DNA of 64,000 bases from contig NZ_BDCM01000003.1 of assembly GCF_001613505.1 (NCBI RefSeq), forward strand, positions 186,001-250,000, written 5' to 3'. Source of the DNA: Nocardia mikamii NBRC 108933. Its GTDB lineage: Bacteria; Actinomycetota; Actinomycetes; Mycobacteriales; Mycobacteriaceae. Below the pieces are notes generated by a model. It saw nothing but the letters and a program-made list of their open reading frames with translations, made no database searches and had not been told where the DNA came from. Shown here one piece after another: positions 1 through 11,342 of the stretch (the stretch's first letter is position 1; each line of letters begins with the position of its first letter). The position numbers and the translations under genes were made by a program.

Positions 1-901
1 CAGGAGCAGCGGGAGCGACCGGTTCGGACGGCTCGGCCGGGACGGTGGGAGCCGCGGCGGCCGGCGCGGCCGGGAGCGCCGGGGTCGCGGGAGCCGCCGT
101 CGTCGTGCTCGGCGGATTCGCCGCCACGGTGCTCTTGGCGCTGACCGGAACCGCCGTGCCGCCCACGGCGGCCCGCTGCTCGAAGTACTCGTCGAAACCG
201 GCCTCGCCGGTCTCGGCCACCGCGGTGGTCTGAACGGGCCCGGCCGGCACCGGTTCCACCACCGGGGCGGGCTCGGGCGCCGGCTCCGGCAGGATGGTGG
301 CCAGTCCGCGCAGCGCGCGGCCGAAATCGGGATCGATCAGGTCGGAGGCCGGATCGTCGAGCGGCACCACCGAGCCGCCGTGCGCGTCCGGCTGGTAGCG
401 CCAGTGCGCGGCGATCACCGAACGGCCCGCCTGCCACTGCAATTGGGCCACCCAGTAGTTCTTCTCGTCCTTCCAGGCGTCCCATTCGGCGATATCGATA
501 TTGTGGCCGCGCTCGGCGAAGGCGGCCGAGACGATCTCGATCAGCGTTTCCACCGCGGGACCGTCCTTGCGCACCGGATGCGCCTTCTGCGCCAGCTCGG
601 CCGCGCGGGCACGCTCGAGCAGCACGGGATAGGCGAAACGCTCCACCCGGCTGGCCGGCATGCCGGACTCCTCGGTGACCTGCTCCACCGACGCACCGGC
701 ACGGATCCGAGCCTGGATATCGCGAGGACGCATGGTCGCCTCCGTTTCGATCTCGATCTGGCCGAATCGGGCAAGGTCTCCACGCGCGGCGGCACGCAGC
801 TTCTCGTCGGCGGCGAGCCGGTACTTCTGACCGGTCTCGGCATCGACGCACACGATGTGCGCGGAATCGGGCGTCAATCCGATCACTCGAAGTTCACGCA
901 C
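1..901 (-). CDS. sepH: Septation protein SepH, N-terminal part (cut by window edge)
   Basis: SepH (DUF3071; Rv0883c in M. tuberculosis) binds FtsZ and promotes Z-ring assembly during cell division. About 300 codons are present; the C-terminus lies beyond base 1. The protein begins VRELRVIGLTPDSAH, continues with the conserved N-terminal domain including a helix-turn-helix-like stretch (SVEQVTEESGMPASRVERF), and then enters a long Ala/Pro-rich low-complexity linker covering roughly bases 1-350. GTG at 901 is chosen because AAGGAGG lies 6-7 bases upstream on the minus strand. The neighbour serC is also beside sepH in M. tuberculosis. Family recognition is by sequence memory. Confidence 0.88.
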   Translation of the reverse strand, partial: MRELRVIGLTPDSAHIVCVDAETGQKYRLAADEKLRAAARGDLARFGQIEIETEATMRPRDIQARIRAGASVEQVTEESGMPASRVERFAYPVLLERARAAELAQKAHPVRKDGPAVETLIEIVSAAFAERGHNIDIAEWDAWKDEKNYWVAQLQWQAGRSVIAAHWRYQPDAHGGSVVPLDDPASDLIDPDFGRALRGLATILPEPAPEPAPVVEPVPAGPVQTTAVAETGEAGFDEYFEQRAAVGGTAVPVSAKSTVAANPPSTTTAAPATPALPAAPAAAAPTVPAEPSEPVAPAAP

Positions 902-1138
902 CGTTACCTCCTTATCGCTGCGCCGATCACAGCTGCGCCGAGCACCAACTAGCTCGCGACACCGCCCACGTTCTGGAACAGTAGTGCACTTCTGAGATTC
1001 GTGTGGCAAGACACGCGGCCTGAAATCTACCGCCGCGGTGCTGGCGACGACTAATCTGCTCTGTTTCCACGCTCACCGGCCCGCGCCCCGGCAAACTTCC
1101 GGCACGATTTCGGTTGGCGCACACCACAACAGCGTAAA

Positions 1139-1183
1139 CGCGAAAGCCGCGGATTTCGGTGACGAAATTCCGCGACTTTCGCG
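1139..1183 (-). terminator. Long hairpin terminator downstream of serC
   Basis: Bases 1139-1158 (CGCGAAAG followed by CCGCGGATTTCG) pair almost perfectly with 1163-1183, giving a stem of about 20 pairs with one mismatch and one bulge. It lies 25 bases past the serC stop. A short T-rich stretch follows on either strand (AGCTTTTAT on plus, CGTTTA on minus), so it may act in both directions. The rest of the 902-1208 gap should hold the sepH promoter, but I could not place it. Confidence 0.65.
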
Positions 1184-1208
1184 AGCTTTTATCCGAGCGC
1201 TGTGGCGA

Positions 1209-3290
<2,082 letters not shown>

Positions 3291-3319
3291 GGCGCGACTC
3301 GGGGCAGTTCGACCAAGAC

Positions 3320-4210
3320 TCAGGGCAGTTTGACGAATTCGAAACCGCGCGAACGCAATACCGGCAGGACCACCGACATTCCCTCGGCGGTACCGGATTT
3401 CGGGCGGTGCATATGGGCGATCGAGATCGCGCCCGGCTGCGCCGCCGACATCGCGGTGCGAACCTGCGCGGCCGAGAAGGTCGCGCCGGCGTCACCGTTG
3501 ATGCTGAAGCCGACCGGCGTCTCCCCCAGATCCCGCACGATGGCGACCGCCACATCGTCGTAATGCGCGGTGCCGGCACGGAAGAACCGCGGCGGATGCC
3601 CGAGCAGCCGGGTGAGCCGCTCGTGATTGCCCCACACCTCGTCGATCGCCTGCTGCGGGGACGCGGTGCCGGCGATGCCGTAGGCGGTGTGACCGGTGAC
3701 CGAGAGCGGACAGTGCCGGGTGCCGTGGTTGGCGAGTTCGAACAACGGGTTGGCGGCCAGCCGCTCGGCCCGGCCAGGATCGGCGTCGATCCAGCGCTTG
3801 TTGAGAAACAGCGTCGCCGGAATGTCGTGAGCGACGAGGTAATTCATCAGCTCGGTGTTGATCTCGTCGTTGTCCGGTCCGCCGCAGGCGTCGAAGGTCA
3901 ACGCCATCTGCTTACCCTGCGCCGGGATCGAGGTGATGATGCCGGGCAGGTCCATCCCCCATCCGGTGGGCTGCCGTCCGGCATAGCGCGCGGCCACGGC
4001 CACCGGATCGGGCTGTGCGGACAGCCCCGCCGTCACCGGACTCGCCGCCGACGGAACCGGGGGGTGCACCGGCGCGGGCGGCGCGGTGGAGATGATCGTC
4101 TTGACCGACGAATTCCCTTCGGCCGTAGCGCATCCCGCAGCGGCGAAACCCGCGGCTACCGCCGCGCCCGCTGCCAGAAGCCGACGTCGCGACAGTTCTG
4201 CACCACCCAC
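3320..4210 (-). CDS. Exported polysaccharide deacetylase (NodB fold), Tat lipoprotein
   Basis: The 296-residue protein carries a twin-arginine signal (SRRRLLAAG near residue 7) that ends in a lipobox-like AAGC (Cys27), so it is probably exported folded and lipid-anchored. A Pro/Ala linker follows, then a NodB-type domain. Motif 1 reads TFDACGG, where canonical family members have TFDDG; motif 2 is HGTRH, giving the two metal-ligand histidines; RFFRAGTAHYDD and SIAHMHRP correspond to later motifs. The likely substrate is a cell-wall or exopolysaccharide amino sugar, but this is inferred. GTG 4210 is the only reasonable in-frame start just before the Tat motif. The gene lies 80 bases downstream of citA on the same strand. 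Confidence 0.8.
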   Translation of the reverse strand: MGGAELSRRRLLAAGAAVAAGFAAAGCATAEGNSSVKTIISTAPPAPVHPPVPSAASPVTAGLSAQPDPVAVAARYAGRQPTGWGMDLPGIITSIPAQGKQMALTFDACGGPDNDEINTELMNYLVAHDIPATLFLNKRWIDADPGRAERLAANPLFELANHGTRHCPLSVTGHTAYGIAGTASPQQAIDEVWGNHERLTRLLGHPPRFFRAGTAHYDDVAVAIVRDLGETPVGFSINGDAGATFSAAQVRTAMSAAQPGAISIAHMHRPKSGTAEGMSVVLPVLRSRGFEFVKLP

Positions 4211-4290
4211 GCGAGCAGATGCTACGGCAGAGAAGCGACGAGCGCCTCCGCAGAAAGTGCGAAGGCGCTCGAACGGTGGCGGGCCCGGAA

Positions 4291-5433
4291 CTACCGGACG
4301 ATGGTGTCCCAACCGGGCACGGATTCCGCGGTGCGCGGCGCCGGTCCGGTGTAGATCGCGGCCGGGCGCACCAGCTTGCCCAGCTGCTTCTGCTCGAGGA
4401 TGTGCGCACACCAGCCCGCGGTGCGGCCACAGGTGAACATGGCCGGCATCATGTGCGCCGGCACCTCGGCGAAGTCCAGGATCACGGCGGCCCAGAACTC
4501 GACGTTGGTCTCGATGGCACGGTCGGGGCGACGTTCGCGCAGTTCGGCCAGCGCGGCCTGCTCGAGCGCGGCGGCGACCTCGTAGCGCGGGGCGTCCAGT
4601 CGCTTCGCGGTGGCGCGCAGCACCCGGGCGCGCGGGTCCTCGGCCCGGTAGACCCGGTGGCCGAAGCCCATGAGCTTCTCCTTGCGATCGAGGATGCCCT
4701 TCACCAGAGCGCGTGCGTCGCCGGTCTTTTCGACCTCTTCGATCATCGGCAGCACCCGCGCGGGGGCACCGCCGTGCAGCGGGCCGGACATGGCGCCGAT
4801 CGCGCCGGAGAGGCTGGCGGCCACATCGGCGCCGGTCGAGGCGATGACACGCGCGGTGAACGTGGAGGCGTTCATACCGTGTTCGGCTGCCGACACCCAG
4901 TAGGCGTCGATGGCCTCGACGTGGCGCGGATCCGGGTCGCCCTTCCACCGCTTCATGAAGCGTTCGGTGATCGTGCTCGCCTCGTCGATCTCCCTCTGCG
5001 GCACGGCCGGCTGGTAGATACCGCGCGCGGACTGCGCGACATAGGACAGGGCCATCACCGACGCGCGCGCGAGGTTCTCGCGGGCGGTGGCGTCGTCGAT
5101 GTCCAGCAGCGGCTGGTAGCCCCAGATCGGGGCGAGCATCGCCAGACCGGCCTGCACGTCGACGCGCACGTCGCCGGTGTGCACCGGCAGCGGGAACGGC
5201 TCGGCGGGCGGCAGTCCCTGCCCGAAGCGGCCGTCGACCAGCAGCGCCCAGACGTCACCGAAGGTGACGTGGTTACCGACGAGGTCCTCGATGTCGACCC
5301 CGCGGTAGCGCAGCGCGCCGCCGTCCTTGTCGGGCTCGGCGATATCGGTGGTGAACGCCACCACGCCTTCCAGGCCACTGACGAAATCGGGAGGTACGGC
5401 CGGACCAGTAGGAGCCGCAGCGCTGGTAGTCAT
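4291..5433 (-). CDS. citA: Citrate synthase 2 (CitA type)
   Basis: This 380-residue enzyme condenses acetyl-CoA (or possibly propionyl-CoA) with oxaloacetate and corresponds to Rv0889c by sequence pattern. It shows [15 protein letters not shown] with the catalytic His220, and MGFGHRVYR. Where most citrate synthases have the catalytic aspartate (NVDF), this protein has NVEFW, with Glu312; the second citrate synthase here, at 7971, keeps NVDF. ATG 5433 is preceded by AAGGAG at good spacing. The gene is divergent from pdxH across a 173-base region with a tandem repeat and a palindrome. Confidence 0.93.
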   Translation of the reverse strand: MTTSAAAPTGPAVPPDFVSGLEGVVAFTTDIAEPDKDGGALRYRGVDIEDLVGNHVTFGDVWALLVDGRFGQGLPPAEPFPLPVHTGDVRVDVQAGLAMLAPIWGYQPLLDIDDATARENLARASVMALSYVAQSARGIYQPAVPQREIDEASTITERFMKRWKGDPDPRHVEAIDAYWVSAAEHGMNASTFTARVIASTGADVAASLSGAIGAMSGPLHGGAPARVLPMIEEVEKTGDARALVKGILDRKEKLMGFGHRVYRAEDPRARVLRATAKRLDAPRYEVAAALEQAALAELRERRPDRAIETNVEFWAAVILDFAEVPAHMMPAMFTCGRTAGWCAHILEQKQLGKLVRPAAIYTGPAPRTAESVPGWDTIVR

Positions 5434-5485
5434 GTTGTGACTCTCCTTGCAAATCGGGCCGCACGATCTGTGGGCGGCCACGCGA

Positions 5486-5534
5486 TGGTGCTGTCCCGGC
5501 TCGGCCGGGGTGGTGCTGTCCCGGCTCGGCCGGG
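5486..5534. repeat. Tandem duplication of a 25-bp unit
   Basis: Bases 5486-5510 are repeated at 5511-5534 without mismatches over 24 bases; the core is GCTGTCCCGGCTCGGCCGGG. Each copy contains the CCGG-rich dyad CCCGGCTCGGCCGGG. The repeat lies in the citA 5' region, 53 bases above its start. Confidence 0.9.
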
Positions 5535-5577
5535 CGCGGCCGTATGCCACTCCGGCCGATCACCTGCAACCTTATCC

Positions 5578-5591
5578 CCCCAGTACTGGGG
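5578..5591. promoter_or_regulatory. Perfect 14-bp palindrome, candidate operator
   Basis: CCCCAGTACTGGGG is fully palindromic and sits two bases before the -10 of pdxH, between the divergent citA and pdxH genes. A bound repressor there would block the pdxH core promoter. The cognate regulator is unknown. Confidence 0.55.
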
Positions 5592-5593
5592 AG

Positions 5594-5606
5594 TAACGTT
5601 TGGACC
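5594..5606 (+). promoter_or_regulatory. Leaderless -10 element of pdxH
   Basis: TAACGT at 5594-5599 followed by seven bases and ATG 5607 predicts a leaderless pdxH mRNA. Confidence 0.55.
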
Positions 5607-6380
5607 ATGCGCGAGGAGCAGAATTCACCGGGCTCGGCGGGGGGCGAATCGGGTCTTCCGACCGCGAATTCATCGACTTTGCCGGACCGCTTCGGGGCCG
5701 TACCCCGCGTCGATGTCGACATCGCCGCGATGCGGGCCGAATACGGCGGTGATCCGGACCTGACCGAGAGCTGGCCGGCCGACGGGTGGGAACCGTTGCT
5801 GCGCAACTGGATCGAACTCGCCACCAACGCCGGTATCACCGAACCCAACGCCATGGTGCTGGCGACGGTCGAGCTCACCGACGCCGGCCCGCGCCCCGCC
5901 TCACGCACGGTCCTGTGCAAGGGAGTGTCCGCGGAGGGTGTGACTTTCTACACGAATTACGACTCCGCGAAGGGTGATCAACTCCACGCGGTGCCGTATG
6001 CGTCGGCCACCTTCGCCTGGCCCAAGGTCGGCCGGCAGGTGACGCTGCGAGGCCCGGTGGACCAGGTCTCCACGGAGGTGACCACGGCGTACTGGCGCTC
6101 ACGCCCGCGCAATTCGCAACTGGGCGCGTGGGCCTCGCACCAATCGCGCACGGTGGCCTCGCGGGAGGATCTGGATCGGGCATTGGCCGACGTCACGGCC
6201 CGTTTCGACGGCGTGGAACAGATTCCGGTTCCGGCCAATTGGGGCGGCTACATCCTGCGTCCGGAACAGATCGAATTCTGGCAGGGCCGGCGCAGCCGGC
6301 TGCACAACCGCATCCGGATGACGCTGCCGGACGGACCGACCGCGATCGGCTCCGCCCGCATCGAACGCCTGCAACCCTGA
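5607..6380 (+). CDS. pdxH: Pyridoxamine 5'-phosphate oxidase
   Basis: PdxH makes pyridoxal 5'-phosphate from PNP or PMP with FMN and oxygen. The 257-residue product begins with about 30 disordered residues, then [13 protein letters not shown], the FMN-binding SRTVLCKGV and [13 protein letters not shown] segments, and [17 protein letters not shown]-like core. [17 protein letters not shown] matches the family block, and the C-terminus contains the [13 protein letters not shown] signature of the C-terminal PNPOx domain. ATG 5607 is fixed by the leaderless -10. PLP is the cofactor of SerC and DapC, also in this window, but there is no operon link. Confidence 0.95.
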   Translation: MREEQNSPGSAGGESGLPTANSSTLPDRFGAVPRVDVDIAAMRAEYGGDPDLTESWPADGWEPLLRNWIELATNAGITEPNAMVLATVELTDAGPRPASRTVLCKGVSAEGVTFYTNYDSAKGDQLHAVPYASATFAWPKVGRQVTLRGPVDQVSTEVTTAYWRSRPRNSQLGAWASHQSRTVASREDLDRALADVTARFDGVEQIPVPANWGGYILRPEQIEFWQGRRSRLHNRIRMTLPDGPTAIGSARIERLQP

Positions 6381-6438
6381 CCCGGAATCCCCGCCGCGAC
6401 GGGCGATATACCCGAGTAGCGGATCGGCCGGCACCGGC

Positions 6439-6450
6439 TATATTCATGGG
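6439..6450 (+). promoter_or_regulatory. -10 element driving a leaderless mini-ORF before the MFS gene
   Basis: TATATT at 6439-6444 is a near-consensus -10. Six bases later lies ATG 6451 of a 15-codon ORF, so the transcript would start at that ATG. Confidence 0.5.
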
Positions 6451-6498
6451 ATGATTTCTCGAAGACGCCGCGCCATGGTGAAAGTCCGGCCGTGGTGA
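6451..6498 (+). CDS. Putative leader peptide overlapping the MFS transporter start
   Basis: ATG 6451 opens a 15-residue ORF (MISRRRRAMVKVRPW) that ends in TGA at 6496-6498, overlapping the first codons of the transporter, which starts at GTG 6492. The leaderless -10 is placed exactly for this ATG and not for the transporter. The arrangement implies translational coupling or ribosome-dependent control of the pump. The Arg-rich run could be a stalling determinant. This is an inference from position only; no homologue is known to me. Confidence 0.4.
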   Translation: MISRRRRAMVKVRPW

Positions 6499-7787
6499 AG
6501 GTGCTCGCCGATGTCGCACCGCTGCGCGACATCGATTTCCGGCGCCTGTGGGTCACCAATATCGTCACCGTCATCGGAGCCCAGCTCTCGGTGGTCGCGG
6601 TCCCGCAGCAGATCTACCAAATCACCGGCAGCTCCGGATATGTCGGCCTGGCCGGGATCTTCGGCCTGGTGCCGCTGATCGTCTTCGGCCTGTGGGGCGG
6701 CGCGGTCGCCGATGTCATGGACCGGCGGACCCTGTTGCTCATCACCAGCACCGGCACCGGGCTGACCTCGGTGGCGTTCTGGCTGCAGGCCGCGGCCGGG
6801 GTGAACAACGTCTGGCTGGTCCTCGGACTCTTCGCGGTGCAACAGGCGTTCTTCGCGATGAATCAGCCGACCCGCGCTGCCATCATTCCGCGTCTGCTGC
6901 CGGGTGATCTGCTCCCGGCCGCCAACTCGCTGAACATGACCGTCATGCAGTTCGGCGCCATCGCCGGGCCCGTACTCGCGGGCGCGCTGATTCCGGTGAC
7001 CGGACTGTCGATGTTGTATCTGATCGACTCCATCGCCCTGCTGGCCACATTGTGGGCGGTGTGGCGGCTGCCCGCCGTCCCGCCGACCGGAGTGGCCCGC
7101 AAGGCCGGATTGAGCACGGTCGTCGAGGGTTTCAGCTATCTGTCCACCCAGCCCATCCTGCTGGCCTCCTTCGCCGTCGACATCATCGCGATGGTGTTCG
7201 GCATGCCGCGGGCGCTGTTCCCGCAGATGGCGCACGACACCTTCGGCGATCCGGTGACCGGCGGTGTGGCATTGGGCCTGCTCTTCGCCGCGATGTCGGC
7301 GGGTGCGGTCGCCGGCGGCGTGTTCTCGGGATGGCTCGGCCACGTGCGGCGCCAGGGCATGGCCGTGGTCGTGTGCATCGCGCTGTGGGGTGTGGCGATG
7401 ATCGGCTTCGGACTCGCCGTCGGCGCCACCGGCCATCAGCTGAGCGTCGGGGTCGGACTGTGGATCGCCCTGGCCTGCTTGGCCTTCGGCGGCGCGGTCG
7501 ACATGTTCTCCGCCGCGCTGCGAACCAGCATGTTGCAGGAGGTGGCGACCGACGAGATGCGCGGCCGGCTGCAGGGCGTGTTCACCGTGGTCGTCGCAGG
7601 CGGGCCCCGCATCGGTGATGTTGCCCACGGTTTCACCGCGGCGGCCATGGGTACCGCCGTGGCGGCGGCCGGTGGTGGGGTCCTGGTGGTGATCGGCGTG
7701 CTGATCGCCGCGGCCGTCTTCCCCGCCTTCGTCCGCTACCGCGTTCCCCGCGTCCACGCCGAGATTCCGGCCGATCAGCACTCGTGA
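6492..7787 (+). CDS. MFS transporter, DHA3 drug-efflux type
   Basis: The 431-residue protein has about 12 hydrophobic segments. It belongs to the MFS_3/DHA3 group (enterobactin exporter and macrolide-efflux relatives), judging by the N-terminal LRDIDFRRLWVTNIVTVIG, the loop motif GGAVADVMDRRTLL between TM2 and TM3, and RGRLQGVFTVVVAGGPRIGD in the C-terminal half. It is predicted to be a proton-driven exporter; the substrate is unknown. GTG 6492 is the likely start, with GTG 6495 or 6501 as alternatives; GGTGAAAG 10 bases upstream is a weak ribosome site inside the leader ORF. The next gene, gltA, begins 183 bases downstream. Confidence 0.85.
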   Translation: MVKVLADVAPLRDIDFRRLWVTNIVTVIGAQLSVVAVPQQIYQITGSSGYVGLAGIFGLVPLIVFGLWGGAVADVMDRRTLLLITSTGTGLTSVAFWLQAAAGVNNVWLVLGLFAVQQAFFAMNQPTRAAIIPRLLPGDLLPAANSLNMTVMQFGAIAGPVLAGALIPVTGLSMLYLIDSIALLATLWAVWRLPAVPPTGVARKAGLSTVVEGFSYLSTQPILLASFAVDIIAMVFGMPRALFPQMAHDTFGDPVTGGVALGLLFAAMSAGAVAGGVFSGWLGHVRRQGMAVVVCIALWGVAMIGFGLAVGATGHQLSVGVGLWIALACLAFGGAVDMFSAALRTSMLQEVATDEMRGRLQGVFTVVVAGGPRIGDVAHGFTAAAMGTAVAAAGGGVLVVIGVLIAAAVFPAFVRYRVPRVHAEIPADQHS

Positions 7788-7845
7788 GCACCCGCGCGGG
7801 CCATTAGCATGATCGGGCCCGCGAGCTCACATCGCACACATGTGA

Positions 7846-7875
7846 CCGTGAGGTAGCAGATGGCGACCCTCACGG
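7846..7875. repeat. Inverted repeat upstream of gltA
   Basis: CCGTGAGG at 7846-7853 and CCTCACGG at 7868-7875 form an 8-bp dyad with a 14-base spacer, about 95 bases before gltA. It could be an operator or an RNA stem. A partially overlapping CACATGTG palindrome lies just upstream. Confidence 0.4.
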
Positions 7876-7970
7876 ATCGGCGCTACCGGTGAGCGGCTAG
7901 CGTTGAGATAAGTGCGCCGGACGCCGACCGCGCCCGACGCCTACGGTTCTAGCCTGAGAGGGATCCTTCC

Positions 7971-9326
<1,356 letters not shown>

Positions 9327-9339
9327 ATCACCTGACCCG

Positions 9340-9369
9340 AAGCCCGCCTTCCATTCGGAAGGCGGGCTT
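9340..9369 (+). terminator. gltA transcription terminator
   Basis: AAGCCCGCCTT (9340-9350) pairs perfectly with AAGGCGGGCTT (9359-9369) around an 8-base loop, just after gltA. Confidence 0.8.
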
Positions 9370-9532
9370 CGCGCATGTCGAGGGTGATTGCCGCGCACGG
9401 CTTTTCACTGGTCCGCCTCGGTGGGCACTGCGCCGCAAGCGGATTCGCGCGAATGACAAGCGCACGTTAAGCGGCTCGCTGGCGCTGCCCGGCACCATCG
9501 TCGTCGCGGCCCGGAACCGACACCGGGGCGCC

Positions 9533-9573
9533 GGATCGGGGCCTGCCTCGGAGGGGACGGCAGGCCCCGATCC
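9533..9573 (+). promoter_or_regulatory. Perfect 15-bp stem-loop in the leader of the Eis-type gene
   Basis: GGATCGGGGCCTGCC (9533-9547) and GGCAGGCCCCGATCC (9559-9573) are exact inverted repeats around an 11-base loop containing GGAGGGG. It is separate from the gltA terminator and lies 86 bases before the acetyltransferase start. No T-run follows, so it is either an attenuator-like RNA element or a dyad operator. The whole 9327-9658 gap holds only this and the gltA terminator. Confidence 0.6.
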
Positions 9574-9658
9574 GTATCTTCGGCCTTCGCTCCGGCGGGT
9601 GCACTGCGCCAGGAAAATCCTGGTGCGCGGGATCGGGCCGGCGTGCGAAGGTCGAGGT

Positions 9659-10861
9659 ATGGCGATCGCATCGGAGGTCACGCTCAGGCCCGCGACCGAG
9701 GAGGACCTCCCCGGCATCGGGTTGCTGTTGTCGAACGCCTTCGGCGTCTCGCCCAGGGAGGATCCGGTCGTCACCGCGCAGCGGCTGAAGTTGTTCCCGC
9801 TCGACCGTGCGCTCGTCGCGGTGGACGAAGGCCGCGTCGTCGGACACACCCGGGACACCACGATGACGCTCACGGTGCCCGGCGCCCACCCCGTCGAGGT
9901 CTGCGGCGTGGCCGGTGTCGCGGTGGCGCCGACCCATCGCCGTCGCGGCATTCTGCGCGCGATGTACACCGAACTGCACGAGCGCACCGAGGCCGCGGGG
10001 CTGGCGCTGACCATCTTCACCGCCAGCCGGGCCACCATCTACGGACGGTTCGGATACGGGCCGTGTGTGGTGGAGAACCGCGTCACCATCGACCGGCGGT
10101 TCGCCGAATTCCTGCCCACCGCGCCGGATCCCGGCGGCGTCACATTGAGCTCCCTCGACGACGCGATCTCCGTGGCACCCGGCATCTACGACCGCTGGCG
10201 GCGACTGGTCCCCGGCGCCCAGGCCCGCCCGCATCCGGCGTGGTTGATCCAGTTGGTCGGCAGCGGCGGCCAGGCCGCCCTGTACGCCCTCACCCATCCC
10301 GACGGGTACGCGCTCTACCGCTACGACAACCCGGAGCCGCGCAAGCTCACCGCCGAGGTGGTGGAACTGCGCGCGGTCACCGCCGAGGCGCATGCGGCCC
10401 TGTGGCGTGCCCTGCTCGGGCTGGACCTGGTGGATACCGTCACCGCCACCATCGGTGACGACGACCCGCTGCCCCACCTGCTCACCGACTCTCGCCTGGT
10501 CCGCACCGTGAGCCGTCACGACGGGCTGTGGGCGCGGCCGATGGACGTCCCCGCCGCCCTGTCCGCGCGCGACTACGAGACGGATCTGGATGTCGTTGTC
10601 GCCGTGGACGATCCGTTCCGGCACGCCGGGGGTACCTTCGCCCTGCGCGTGCGCGACGGGCGAGCCGAATGCGAACCCACCACCCGCACCCCCGACCTCG
10701 AGCTCGGCATCGACGTGCTCGGAAGTCTGTACCTCGGCGCCCACTCCGCGCGCACCTTCGCCGCCGCGAACCGGGTGCGCGCGAAGAACGCGCGGGTGCT
10801 CGCGAAGGTGGACCGCGCCTTCCGGGCCGAACGCGAACCGGTCCTCGGCTGGTTCTTCTGA
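9659..10861 (+). CDS. Eis-family GNAT N-acetyltransferase
   Basis: The 400-residue product has the Eis layout: an N-terminal GNAT domain (residues 1-150, with VCGVAGVAVAPTHRRRGILR forming the acetyl-CoA pyrophosphate loop), a second degenerate GNAT domain, and a C-terminal SCP2-like domain ending in the free FF carboxylate. In Eis the C-terminal carboxylate acts as the general base. Family members acetylate aminoglycosides and other amines, and lysines. ATG 9659 follows GAAGGTCGAGG. It has its own 330-base upstream region with a strong stem-loop. Confidence 0.85.
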   Translation: MAIASEVTLRPATEEDLPGIGLLLSNAFGVSPREDPVVTAQRLKLFPLDRALVAVDEGRVVGHTRDTTMTLTVPGAHPVEVCGVAGVAVAPTHRRRGILRAMYTELHERTEAAGLALTIFTASRATIYGRFGYGPCVVENRVTIDRRFAEFLPTAPDPGGVTLSSLDDAISVAPGIYDRWRRLVPGAQARPHPAWLIQLVGSGGQAALYALTHPDGYALYRYDNPEPRKLTAEVVELRAVTAEAHAALWRALLGLDLVDTVTATIGDDDPLPHLLTDSRLVRTVSRHDGLWARPMDVPAALSARDYETDLDVVVAVDDPFRHAGGTFALRVRDGRAECEPTTRTPDLELGIDVLGSLYLGAHSARTFAAANRVRAKNARVLAKVDRAFRAEREPVLGWFF

Positions 10862-10915
10862 CCTGGAACCTTGTCGTCTCTGGTGAGTACGGCACCGCCC
10901 TGGCATGCTGGGGAG

Positions 10916-11314
10916 GTGACCCTCATCCGGTTCGTACTGAATGTGCTCTGGTTGATTTTCGCCGGGTTCTGGCTGGCGGTGGGTTACTTCCTGGCCGGAA
11001 TCCTCTGCTGCATCCTGATCATCACCATCCCGTTCGGGATCGCGTCGTTCCGGATCGGCGCCTATGTGCTGTGGCCGTTCGGCCGGGAAGTGGTGGCCAA
11101 GCCGGGTTCGGGGGCTCCCTCGCTGATCGGCAACATCATCTGGGTGATCTTCGCGGGATTCTGGCTGGCGATCGGGCACCTCGTCACCAGCATTCCGCTG
11201 TTCGTCTCGATCATCGGGATTCCGTTCGGCTGGGCGAACCTGAAACTCATCCCGGTCTCGCTGATGCCGCTGGGGCGTGAAATCGTCTCCAGCGACCACG
11301 CTTTCGTGGCCTGA
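10916..11314 (+). CDS. YccF-type small membrane protein
   Basis: The 132-residue hydrophobic protein consists of two repeats of the YccF domain: residues about 1-62 and 68-125. Each has a VLWLIFAGFWLAxG-like segment, an IPFG turn, and a PFGREVV or PLGREIV ending. Function is unknown. GTG 10916 directly follows GGGGAG, which is too close to be a good ribosome site; upstream GTG 10883 or TTG 10871 are alternatives, so the N-terminus is uncertain. It lies 54 bases after the Eis-type gene and may be cotranscribed. Confidence 0.75.
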   Translation: MTLIRFVLNVLWLIFAGFWLAVGYFLAGILCCILIITIPFGIASFRIGAYVLWPFGREVVAKPGSGAPSLIGNIIWVIFAGFWLAIGHLVTSIPLFVSIIGIPFGWANLKLIPVSLMPLGREIVSSDHAFVA

Positions 11315-11342
11315 GCGCCCGCATCGGGACGCCGGGCGGGCC

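Noticed and set aside
5578-5591. CsoR/CopY copper operator
   Set aside because: The G/C tracts resemble copper-responsive dyads, but flanking genes (pdxH, citA) have no metal link and the AGTACT centre does not fit.
9467-11299. 610-codon minus-strand ORF opposite the Eis-type gene
   Set aside because: Highly charged low-complexity translation with no motif; the opposite strand encodes a clear GNAT protein.
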